Positions 54,831 to 61,569 of a stretch of DNA of 61,569 nucleotides are shown here, in pieces. The stretch's first letter is position 1. Every line of letters begins with the position of its first letter. Source of the DNA: Marilutibacter maris (lineage in GTDB: Bacteria; Pseudomonadota; Gammaproteobacteria; Xanthomonadales; Xanthomonadaceae). The notes under the pieces were generated by a model. It was not told the DNA's origin and ran no database searches. It saw only the letters and a program-made list of their open reading frames with translations. The DNA is taken from positions 1 through 61,569 of the forward strand of contig NZ_VICD02000242.1 in NCBI RefSeq assembly GCF_006546735.2. Direction: 5' to 3'. Made by a program: the position numbers and the translations under genes.

Positions 54831-57500
54831 ATGAGCGAATCCCGCAGTGCCCAGGCCGACGCCCTGATCGGCGAACTGGACCGGCAACGGGCCGGCCGTC
54901 TGACCGTGTTCCTCGGCGCCGCGCCCGGGGTGGGCAAGACCTACACCATGCTCGCGCGCGCGCGCGAACTGCAACGACGCGGTGTCGACCTGGTGGTCGG
55001 CATCGCCGAAACCCACGGCCGAAGCGAAACCGCGGCACTGCTCGAAGGGCTGGTGGTCATGCCGCGCAAGCGCATCGAATACCGCGGTCGGACTCTGGAG
55101 GAACTTGACCTCGACGCCGTGCTCGAACGCAAGCCGCAACTCGCCCTGATCGATGAACTGGCCCACCGTAACGTGCCGAGCAGCCGCCACGAGCGGCGCT
55201 GGCAGGATGTGGCCGAGTTGCTCGATGCCGGCATCGATGTCTACACCACGGTCAACATCCAGCACCTGGAAAGTCTCAACGATGTCGTCCACCGCATCAC
55301 CGGCGTGCGCGTCAGCGAGACCGTGCCGGACGCGATGTTCGACCGCCTGCGCGACATCGCCCTGGTCGACCTGCCTCCGCGCGAGCTAATCGAACGCCTG
55401 CAACAGGGCAAGGTCTACGTCCCGGACCAAGCCGCGCATGCGCTCAAGGCGTTCTTCTCACCTAGCAACCTGACGGCGCTGCGTGAGCTGGCGATGCAGA
55501 CCGCAGCCGATCGCGTCGACGTCGATTTGCGCGAGGCACAGAGCGCCCGGGGCCTGCCCGGCACCCCGATCCGGCGCCGAGTGATGGTCGCGATCGACGG
55601 TCGTGGCCAGTCCGAGTACATGGTCCGCGTCGCGCGCCGCCTTGCGGAACGGCGTGATGCGCCCTGGACCGTGGTCACCGTGCAGACCGGCGGTGTACCC
55701 GAAGAAACCCGCCAGCTGGAACTCGATCGTGCCTTCGCGCTCGCTCGTCGGCTCGGTGGCGATACAGCGGTCGTGCATGGCGACAGCGTGGTCGACGCGC
55801 TGCTGGATCACGCCAACCGAATCGGCACCAGCGCCCTCGTGCTCGGCCGTACCCGCGAACGACCGTTCGCACGGATGTTCAATCGCACCATCACCCAACA
55901 ACTGCTCCAGCGCGGTGCGCATTTCGAGCTGACCATCATCAGTCCGCCCGAAGCGCGCGCCCGGGCCCGCCGTTCATTGCGCGGCCTGGGCAATTATCTG
56001 GGACGTCATGACGCGATCTGGGCGGTAGCTGCCGCCGCCGCCGGGACTGCGCTCGGCGCCATCGGTGAACGCTGGCTTGGGCTGACCGATCTGTCGATGG
56101 TGTTCATCGTCGCCGTGCTGCTGGTGGCCGCACGCACGCGGATGACGGCGGCGGTGATTGCGGCGACGTTGTGCTTTCTCGCCTACAACTTCTTCTTCAT
56201 CGAGCCGCGTTACACGTTCTATATCGGCGCGCGGCAGGGCGTGGTAACCGTCGTCCTGTTCCTGGTGGCCGCGCTGGTAGCGGGGCGGCTGGCATCGAAA
56301 CTGCGCATGCAGGTGTTGGCGCTGCGCGCGGCCAATGCGCAGGCGACAACGCTGCAGACGTTGGGCCGGCAACTCGCCGCTGCCGCAGATCTGGGCCAGG
56401 TCCTGCAGGCCGGTCGTGAAGCGTTGCATCGAGCTCTTGGCGCGGAGATCGTGATCGAGGCGGGTCCCGAAAGGTCGCAGGGAGCAGATGTTCCCAGGCT
56501 GGGCGACAAGGACCGCGTGGCAGCCGCTTGGGTCGTCCAGCACGGTGAGATGGCGGGACGCTTCACCGATACGCTCACCGGCTCGGAGTGGTGGTTCCTG
56601 CCGATGAAGATCGCAAGGAAGGCGAACGGCGTGGTCGGCCTGCGATTCCCCTCGCACGTACATCACCTCGGCATCGAGCAGCGCCGCCTCGCCGAGACGA
56701 TGATCGAGGACATTGCCCAATCCATCGTCCGGACCCGGCTGGTCGCCGACCTGGAAGATGCCCGGGTGAGCAGCGAAACCGAACGATTGCGTTCGGCGTT
56801 GCTGTCCTCGGTGTCGCATGATCTGCGCTCGCCGCTATCGGTCATCATCGGTGCGGCCAGTAGCCTCGACAGCTATGCCGAGGTGCTGAACCGCGAAGAT
56901 CGCCACGCACTGCTGGAAACGATCCGGGTCGAGGGCGAGCGGCTCGATCGCTACATCCAGAACCTGCTCGACATGACCCGGCTTGGACACGGCGGATTGA
57001 CCCTCAACCGCGACTGGATCGGCGTCGGTGAGCTGATCGGTTCGGCCGTGTCGCGATTGCAACGGTACGAGCCAGGGGCTAGGTTCGAAATCGCAGTGGA
57101 ACCCGGCCTGGAACCGCTCTGGGTGCACCCGGCCCTCGTCGAACAAGCACTGTTCAACGTGCTGGAGAACGCCGTCAAGTTCTCGCCGCCTGGCGAAGCT
57201 GTGGAAGTGGATGCGCGCAGGATCTATGGCGACACACCGGCCGGTAGCCTCCGCATCGACATCCACGACCACGGCCCCGGGATTCCCGAGGACGAGCGCA
57301 AGCGGATCTTCGACATGTTCTACAGCGTCGAGCGGGGTGATCGCGGCCGCCAAGGCACCGGCCTGGGGCTGGCGATCTGCCAAGGCATGATCGGCGCGCA
57401 TGGCGGCAGCGTTGCGGCGCTGCCGGGCGCGGGTGGCCGCGGTACCGTGATCAGGATTACGATTCCAAGAATCGAACCCGAACCCCGCACGGTCCCATGA
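54831..57500 (+). CDS. kdpD: KdpD, potassium/osmotic sensor histidine kinase
   Basis: An 889-aa kinase from the ATG at 54831; an ATG 14 codons earlier lacks support. In order: the KdpD domain with Walker A GAAPGVGKT at about 29, a USP-like domain (about 250-370), four membrane helices (about 400-495), a GAF-like region, the HisKA box SSVSHDLRSPLS with His663, and HATPase motifs ending GTGLGLAICQGM. It phosphorylates KdpE when K+ is limiting. The 84-bp gap after kdpC may contain a weak promoter. Its stop overlaps kdpE as ATGA. Confidence 0.97.
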   Translation: MSESRSAQADALIGELDRQRAGRLTVFLGAAPGVGKTYTMLARARELQRRGVDLVVGIAETHGRSETAALLEGLVVMPRKRIEYRGRTLEELDLDAVLERKPQLALIDELAHRNVPSSRHERRWQDVAELLDAGIDVYTTVNIQHLESLNDVVHRITGVRVSETVPDAMFDRLRDIALVDLPPRELIERLQQGKVYVPDQAAHALKAFFSPSNLTALRELAMQTAADRVDVDLREAQSARGLPGTPIRRRVMVAIDGRGQSEYMVRVARRLAERRDAPWTVVTVQTGGVPEETRQLELDRAFALARRLGGDTAVVHGDSVVDALLDHANRIGTSALVLGRTRERPFARMFNRTITQQLLQRGAHFELTIISPPEARARARRSLRGLGNYLGRHDAIWAVAAAAAGTALGAIGERWLGLTDLSMVFIVAVLLVAARTRMTAAVIAATLCFLAYNFFFIEPRYTFYIGARQGVVTVVLFLVAALVAGRLASKLRMQVLALRAANAQATTLQTLGRQLAAAADLGQVLQAGREALHRALGAEIVIEAGPERSQGADVPRLGDKDRVAAAWVVQHGEMAGRFTDTLTGSEWWFLPMKIARKANGVVGLRFPSHVHHLGIEQRRLAETMIEDIAQSIVRTRLVADLEDARVSSETERLRSALLSSVSHDLRSPLSVIIGAASSLDSYAEVLNREDRHALLETIRVEGERLDRYIQNLLDMTRLGHGGLTLNRDWIGVGELIGSAVSRLQRYEPGARFEIAVEPGLEPLWVHPALVEQALFNVLENAVKFSPPGEAVEVDARRIYGDTPAGSLRIDIHDHGPGIPEDERKRIFDMFYSVERGDRGRQGTGLGLAICQGMIGAHGGSVAALPGAGGRGTVIRITIPRIEPEPRTVP

Positions 57501-58231
57501 CCCCATCCTTTTCGTCAGCACAGGGTGCCGCGCCGCCGGCGCGGGTCCTTGTCATCGACGACGAGCCCCAGATCCGCAAGTTCCTGGACATCAGCCTGCG
57601 CGCGCAGGGCTATGCGGTCGCGCTCGCCGATTCGGGTGGCACGGGACTGGAGATGCTGGCGACCGGCGGAGCCGACCTGGTCATCCTTGACCTCGGTCTG
57701 CCCGACCGCGACGGTCACGATGTGCTGCGCGAACTGCGGCAGTGGTCCTCGGTGCCGGTGATCCTGCTGACCGTGCGTTCGGGCGAGAAGGAGAAGGTCA
57801 TGGGCCTGGATGCAGGCGCCAACGACTACGTGACCAAGCCTTTCGGCGTGCAGGAACTGATGGCACGTGTCCGCGCCCTGCTGCGTACCCACGCTGCACC
57901 GGCCGAAACAGCGCCGGTGTACGACGACGGTATGCTCCACATCGACCTGGCCCGCCGGGAGGTCCTGTTGTCAGGCAAGTCGCTCGTGCTCACCCGCAAA
58001 GAATATGCCCTGCTGGCCTTGCTAGCCCAACATGCGGGCCGCGTCGTCACGCAACCGCAGATCCTGCGCGAAGTCTGGGGGCCGACCCATGAGGAGGACA
58101 CCCACTACCTGCGGATCCTGGTTGGCAAGCTACGCCACAAGCTTGGCGATGATCCGGCATCGCCGCGCTGGATCGTGACCGAGCCGGGGGTGGGATTGAG
58201 GCTTGTTGCTCCCGCAGGTGCCGGTATCTGA
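57497..58231 (+). CDS. kdpE: KdpE, OmpR-type response regulator
   Basis: A 244-aa regulator with receiver domain (DDEPQIRKF, Asp65 in VILDLGLPDRDG, Lys in YVTKPFG) and a winged-helix DNA-binding domain ending YLRILVGKLRHKLGDD. Together with KdpD it controls the kdp operon; the probable sites lie upstream of the porin gene. Confidence 0.97.
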   Translation: MTPSFSSAQGAAPPARVLVIDDEPQIRKFLDISLRAQGYAVALADSGGTGLEMLATGGADLVILDLGLPDRDGHDVLRELRQWSSVPVILLTVRSGEKEKVMGLDAGANDYVTKPFGVQELMARVRALLRTHAAPAETAPVYDDGMLHIDLARREVLLSGKSLVLTRKEYALLALLAQHAGRVVTQPQILREVWGPTHEEDTHYLRILVGKLRHKLGDDPASPRWIVTEPGVGLRLVAPAGAGI

Positions 58232-58396
58232 GCTTTGTGGTGGCTGAAGTTCCATTTCCGGCCAAGAGTTGACAATCGAACGCCCACGAAGCACTACTCG
58301 ATTCACTTGATCGGCGCAAGAGTATGCGTGGCGGCGATTGGCGCAGAGCCAACACACTAACTAGGAAGCTTTACAGATACTTGCGTGCTCGGCAGT

Positions 58397-58643
58397 TCAG
58401 CGATGAGCCTCTCTGAATTCAGTCGGAGATTCTCCGACGTTCTTCCGGAAGAAGTTGGCGAAGTTCGTGGCTTCGTCGAATCCGAGGTTCTCCGCGACTT
58501 GGTAGATAGGTCGGTCGGTACATGCTAGTAGGCGTTTCGCATCGAGCGTAATGCGCCGCGCGATGAAGCCTTTCGCACCGAGACCGGCAACATCCCAGGT
58601 CGCTCGATTCAGGCTCTTTTGGGTACACCCCAACGCGCTTGCG
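58397..58643 (-). pseudogene. AraC-family regulator, C-terminal fragment cut by an insertion sequence
   Basis: The frame encodes the double-HTH end of an AraC protein (GAKGFIARRITLDAKRLLAC, then YQVAENLGFDEATNFANFF). It is open up to the exact left end of the IS element at 58644, but the N-terminal sensor part is not found beyond the right end. There is no target duplication, so deletion or rearrangement accompanied the insertion. Confidence 0.8.
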
Positions 58644-58720
58644 TGACCTCCTCCCTGTGATTCGGACCTGCCAGAAGTAGAGAGTTCGGCGACACTCAGG
58701 CCCGAAGGAGGCCCGTCGCC

Positions 58721-58976
58721 ATGAAGAAGTCAAAGTTCACCGAAGAACAGATCGCGTTCGCCCTGAAGCAGGCCGAGAGTGGAGGAGATCTGCCGAAAGA
58801 TGGGCATCAGCCAGGCCACGTTCTACGCCTGGCGCAAGAAGTTCGGAAGCCTCGGGGTGGCCGAGCTGCGCCGCCTGCGTCAGCTGGAGGAGGAGAGCCG
58901 CAAGCTCAAGCAGTTGGTAGCCGACCTGAGCCTGGACAAGGTCATGCTGCAGGACGTGCTGTCAAAAAAGCTCTGA
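58721..58976 (+). pseudogene. IS3-type orfA with an internal frameshifting deletion
   Basis: Translation starts [20 protein letters not shown] and then loses frame. The remainder of orfA ([20 protein letters not shown] to LSKKL) continues in another frame from about 58779. Compared with intact relatives (from memory), roughly ten bases after the ESG codons are missing. The canonical A AAA AAG slippery heptamer for orfAB fusion is present at 58964-58970. Confidence 0.75.
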
Positions 58977-59833
58977 GGCCCGCGCAGCGCAAGACGCTCG
59001 TGGGCCATCTGATCAATCAATACCGCATTGGTGTGCGCCGTGCCTGCGGCGTGGTCAAGCAGAGTCGTGCAGCATGGTACTACCAACCCCAGGAGAGCGA
59101 TGATGGTCCACTGCTTCGACGGATCGAGGAGATTGCCGCCACGCGGGTCCGCTACGGCTTTCGTCGGATCTTCGTACTCCTGCGCCGGGAGAGCTGGACA
59201 GCCAACCATAAGCGCGTGTATCGGCTGTACTGTCAGGCTGGACTCAATCTGCGGCGCAAGCGCCCGCGTCGACGCAAGGCCGCGGCACATCGCCTGGAAG
59301 GCATCACGCCGACGGCCCCCAACCAGGTCTGGAGCATGGACTTCGTAGCCGATGCCTTGTTCAATGGGTGCCGCTTCCGGGCCCTGACGGTGGTGGACAA
59401 CTTCAGCAAGGAGTGCCTGGCCATTGAAGTCGACCAGCAACTCAAGGCCGAGGACGTAGTGGCAGTGATGGAGCGTCTACGCCATCAACGCCGTCTGCCC
59501 CAGCGGATCCAGACCGACAACGGCAGTGAGTTCATCTCGATCGCGATGGATCGCTGGGCTTACGATCATGGCGTGACCATGGATTGTTCCCGTCCGGGCA
59601 AGCCGACCGACAACCCGTTCATCGAATCGTTCAACGGCAGTTTCCGCGACGAGTGCCTTAACACCCACTGGTTCCTGTCACTGAATGACGCCCGCCGGAA
59701 GATCGAAAGCTGGAGGGTCGATTACAATCATTTCCGGACGCACTCGTCGATCGGAGACGTCCCGCCGGCCGAGTTTGCCGCCCGGTTCAGCTCCCAACCC
59801 AAGGCCGAATTTTCCAGTTCTGCTCGGACCTAG
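58964..59833 (+). CDS. IS3-type transposase orfB (DDE integrase core)
   Basis: The frame runs from the slippery site to 59833 and shows the DDE residues: Asp in [10 protein letters not shown], Asp in IQTDNGSEF, Glu in [14 protein letters not shown]. Because of the orfA deletion, the orfA start codon is now in the same frame, so a single 370-codon frame 58721-59833 exists, with about 60 nonsense residues in between. The catalytic domain itself looks intact. Confidence 0.85.
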   Translation, partial: KKALRPAQRKTLVGHLINQYRIGVRRACGVVKQSRAAWYYQPQESDDGPLLRRIEEIAATRVRYGFRRIFVLLRRESWTANHKRVYRLYCQAGLNLRRKRPRRRKAAAHRLEGITPTAPNQVWSMDFVADALFNGCRFRALTVVDNFSKECLAIEVDQQLKAEDVVAVMERLRHQRRLPQRIQTDNGSEFISIAMDRWAYDHGVTMDCSRPGKPTDNPFIESFNGSFRDECLNTHWFLSLNDARRKIESWRVDYNHFRTHSSIGDVPPAEFAARFSSQPKAEFSSSART

Positions 59834-59849
59834 TATTGGGAGGGGGTCA

Positions 59850-60046
59850 AAATCCCGGACTTCCTCAAGAATGACTGGTACGGCTATCGGGGGCAGGTCA
59901 TGCGTAGTTCGATAGCTATAGGAGCATCGGAGCCTCCCCCTGAGATCCTGCTAGTGTGCAGGGGTGAGATGCTCAGGGGGTAAGGGAGCGACGTTCAAGC
60001 CGGAAGGCGCCGGAAGACCTGGGATATCTCTAGAAGGCTTGCAAAG
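59850..60046. other. Spacer between the IS and the Mu-like genes, with an inverted repeat
   Basis: A 197-bp stretch without a gene. CCCCCTGAG (59936-59944) and CTCAGGGGG (59972-59980) are exact inverted repeats 27 bp apart, possibly the remains of another element end. Confidence 0.35.
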
Positions 60047-60397
60047 CTATTGCGGCTCGCGCAACGGCTGTTCGAGCTCCGCGAGCTCCTGAAGCAGTTG
60101 ATGCTCGCGCACCCGAAGCCGACCAAGCTCAGCCACGATCGCTTCGGCTCGCTGGTTCCGGCAGGGCTGCCCGACACCTGCACGACTGACGATCGCAGCA
60201 ACGTCGCCAGCTCCAGCATCAACCTCACGCAGGCTTTGCCCGTAAGCGTGAACAGCTGATCTCCCAACAACGTGGCCCTTTCCTCTCAGCCACGCCGACA
60301 GGTCGGCATACCCGGAATATCCGTTCGCACGAATCCTGTCGTTGAGCTCTGTGAGCAGATCCTGCGGGAGCTTGAGGAGCTTGGACGAACGGGGCAT
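60047..60397 (-). CDS. Mu Gp27/DUF3486-like phage protein, short
   Basis: A 116-aa protein starting MPRSSKLLKLPQDLLTELND, then YADLSAWLRGKGHVVGRSAV and HAYGQSL, the N-terminal pattern of DUF3486 (Mu Gp27-type) proteins. It is shorter than the usual 180 or so residues and ends just before the IS-flanking spacer, so it may be truncated. The start overlaps the upstream stop by one base (TGATG). Confidence 0.65.
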   Translation of the reverse strand: MPRSSKLLKLPQDLLTELNDRIRANGYSGYADLSAWLRGKGHVVGRSAVHAYGQSLREVDAGAGDVAAIVSRAGVGQPCRNQRAEAIVAELGRLRVREHQLLQELAELEQPLREPQ

Positions 60398-60645
60398 CAA
60401 GCTTCCTTCGGGGACTGTGCCGGAAGCTCCAACCAGGAGCTGTAAGGCAGATTGATGAACTTCTTTGCGGCCTGGGCGTGTGTCCACCTGATGGTGAAGT
60501 CTTCCCAGTCGCCATCGACCAAGTCTATCTCGACGATACGCCAAACTTCCAGCGCCTCGTTTAACCACCACATGGGTTGGATCAGCGGCTTCATAGCGAT
60601 GCCTTCAAAGGTGCGAACTTCACCCCATCGAGGCCAAGAGTTCAT
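60397..60645 (-). CDS. Unknown 82-aa protein of a phage-like module
   Basis: A small acidic protein rich in Trp (MNSWPRWGEVRTFEGIAMKP start) with a GAGGAAG site before the ATG. It is translationally linked to the Gp27-like gene. No family is recognised. Confidence 0.5.
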   Translation of the reverse strand: MNSWPRWGEVRTFEGIAMKPLIQPMWWLNEALEVWRIVEIDLVDGDWEDFTIRWTHAQAAKKFINLPYSSWLELPAQSPKEA

Positions 60646-60687
60646 GATCAGACTTCCTCGGTGGTGAGCACCTGCTGCGAGACAAGG

Positions 60688-61035
60688 TTAGCGCCCTTCG
60701 CGGGTGTTGGCGTTGATGATCGCTCGGTTCCGGCTGCGCCACTCCTCAACAGGCTCTAGGGGCGCATCAGCATTGGCGACTAGACGCGAACAATGGCCGA
60801 GACCAGACCATCTCGCGTAGGGATGGCCGGCGAAGAGCTTGGTGAGCTGCGCCTGGCAGGCCTGGACGACATGTGGATCCCGGTGGGTACAGCAGGTGAG
60901 CAAGACCATTTCGATCACATCCTGCTTCCCAGGCCATGAGAACGATGGACATTCGATCTTCGGCGCAGCCTCAACCACCGCGGTGAAGTCGTGAAAGATC
61001 ACCTCAAACAGCTTGGTGCTACCCCACTGGCTCAT
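60688..61035 (-). CDS. Unknown 115-aa protein of a phage-like module
   Basis: A GAGGAGG site precedes the ATG. The product has a helical N-terminus (MSQWGSTKLFEVIFHDF) and several Cys and His residues (TCCTHRDPHVVQAC). It starts 2 bp after the upstream stop. No family is recognised. Confidence 0.5.
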   Translation of the reverse strand: MSQWGSTKLFEVIFHDFTAVVEAAPKIECPSFSWPGKQDVIEMVLLTCCTHRDPHVVQACQAQLTKLFAGHPYARWSGLGHCSRLVANADAPLEPVEEWRSRNRAIINANTREGR

Positions 61036-61037
61036 GG

Positions 61038-61384
61038 TCAGGCCTCCTCTGCGGTGAACAACCGCTGCTGACGCAAGTCCCGGTCGCGACTATCAGCGCG
61101 GCGTAGGAGCTTGGACATGCCGCGCTCGGTCACGCTGTAGTCCCTGGTCAGCGGGGTGATCGTAGCATCCCGGCCATGGACCTCCAGTATCTCGCGATCG
61201 CGCTGGGAGAGCTTGTAGGCGTGGTCCGCAGGACCTGACCGTCCCAGTCCTCGGCCAGGCCTTCAGCCACGGCGGCGCCGATCTGTTCGGCGACAGCATC
61301 GGGCAGGCCATGCTCGCGGACGACCGCGGCCTCCCTAGCGGACCTGATGCGACCCGCCCAGGGGCGGATGATCGTCTCGATCAA
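61038..61384 (-). pseudogene. Mor-type transcription activator, frameshifted
   Basis: Two adjacent frames together resemble a Mu Mor/C activator: AEQIGAAVAEGLAEDWDGQV, then, after a shift near 61220, YKLSQRDREILEVHGR and DYSVTERGMSKLLRRA (the HTH). A one-base deletion would explain the break. It could be a real mutation or a sequence error near the end of the contig. The first frame begins at a TTG, so the true start may be further upstream. Confidence 0.55.
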
Positions 61385-61569
61385 CGCCCCCCCCCCACGT
61401 CCGCTGGGTGTTCGACGGCTTCAACCTGCCCCCCTCCAGATCCGCTACTCGATCGGCGGCCCCCACCGGAGCGAGCAACTGGCGGGGAGCTGATCGTGAA
61501 GTCCCGGGCCGACAGCCAGGCTCAGCAGATGTGACCCTCGACCGTAGCGGAATGCACCTCGTGCAATTC
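61385..61569. other. Window end, no supported gene
   Basis: The sequence begins with a run of ten C (61387-61396) and shows only short broken frames (for example FDGFNLPP). The homopolymer and the nearby frameshift suggest either phage decay or lower sequence quality. Confidence 0.3.

Larger units (their letters stand above)
58644..59849 (+). mobile_element. IS3-family insertion sequence, about 1.2 kb
   Basis: The ends are inverted: TGACCTCCTCCC at the left and, read inward from the right, TGACCCCCTCCC. Between them lie an orfA (damaged) and a DDE orfB on the plus strand, as in IS3-family elements. The left flank (CTTGCG) and right flank (AAATCC) share no duplication. Confidence 0.85.

Overview
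The window looks like chromosome of a high-GC gammaproteobacterium, most likely Xanthomonadaceae/Lysobacteraceae (Lysobacter- or Luteimonas-like). I infer this from the very GC-rich third codon positions, the Lysobacter-like gene families, and the porin-kdpFABCDE arrangement. No rRNA gene, complete tRNA or CRISPR array is visible. All assignments come from reading the sequence and translations by eye; no database was searched.

Region 1 (1-31158) is a large exopolysaccharide locus. It encodes an asparagine-synthetase-type amidotransferase, an O-antigen-ligase/Wzy-like polymerase, two paralogous exported beta-helix proteins, a Wzx-like flippase, a YdcF-type protein, a polyprenyl-phosphate sugar-1-phosphate transferase, a TIGR04325-type methyltransferase and an OafA-type acyltransferase. 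Inside it, on the minus strand, lies a tightly packed five-gene operon (26614 down to 10643). It holds an A-T-KS-AT-ACP-aminotransferase hybrid synthase, a C-A-T-C-T NRPS, two alpha/beta-hydrolase-fold proteins of the kind seen in exosortase-A polysaccharide loci, and a GINT1-like protein. This assembly line embedded in glycan genes, with no thioesterase, is the most interesting system here. I infer that it builds a short amino-acyl/beta-amino-acyl substituent that is moved to the polysaccharide or its lipid carrier.

Region 2 (about 31240-45900) is an integrated genomic island. It starts at a 16-bp tRNA-Arg-like 3-prime end next to a P4-type integrase. It then carries an unknown 407-aa protein, an inovirus Gp2/YfjJ-like protein, a small HTH protein and a DUF3987 P-loop protein. 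A plasmid/ICE-like recombination and anti-restriction module follows (RadC, a Cys-rich RDF-like protein, YqaJ, ArdA-like, a lipoprotein, a J-domain/PH-like protein, an XRE regulator with a perfect palindromic operator, and DUF932). Two very short membrane-protein genes (43 and 34 aa) with excellent Shine-Dalgarno sites lie in this module. Base composition is less GC-rich than the flanks, especially at 32.7-38 kb.

Region 3 (46046-49042) is an ECF sigma/anti-sigma pair facing a catalase-family/cytochrome b561 operon. Two identical promoter-like motifs (GGAATAA-N14-CGTCT) sit back to back between them, which suggests that the sigma factor drives both units.

Region 4 (49384-58231) is a TorF-type porin followed by the complete kdpFABCDE potassium uptake and sensing operon.

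Region 5 (58397-61569) is degraded mobile DNA: an AraC-type regulator cut by an IS3-family element whose orfA has an internal frameshifting deletion, then small Mu-like phage genes (a Gp27/DUF3486-like protein, two unknown proteins and a frameshifted Mor-like activator) running to the window end.
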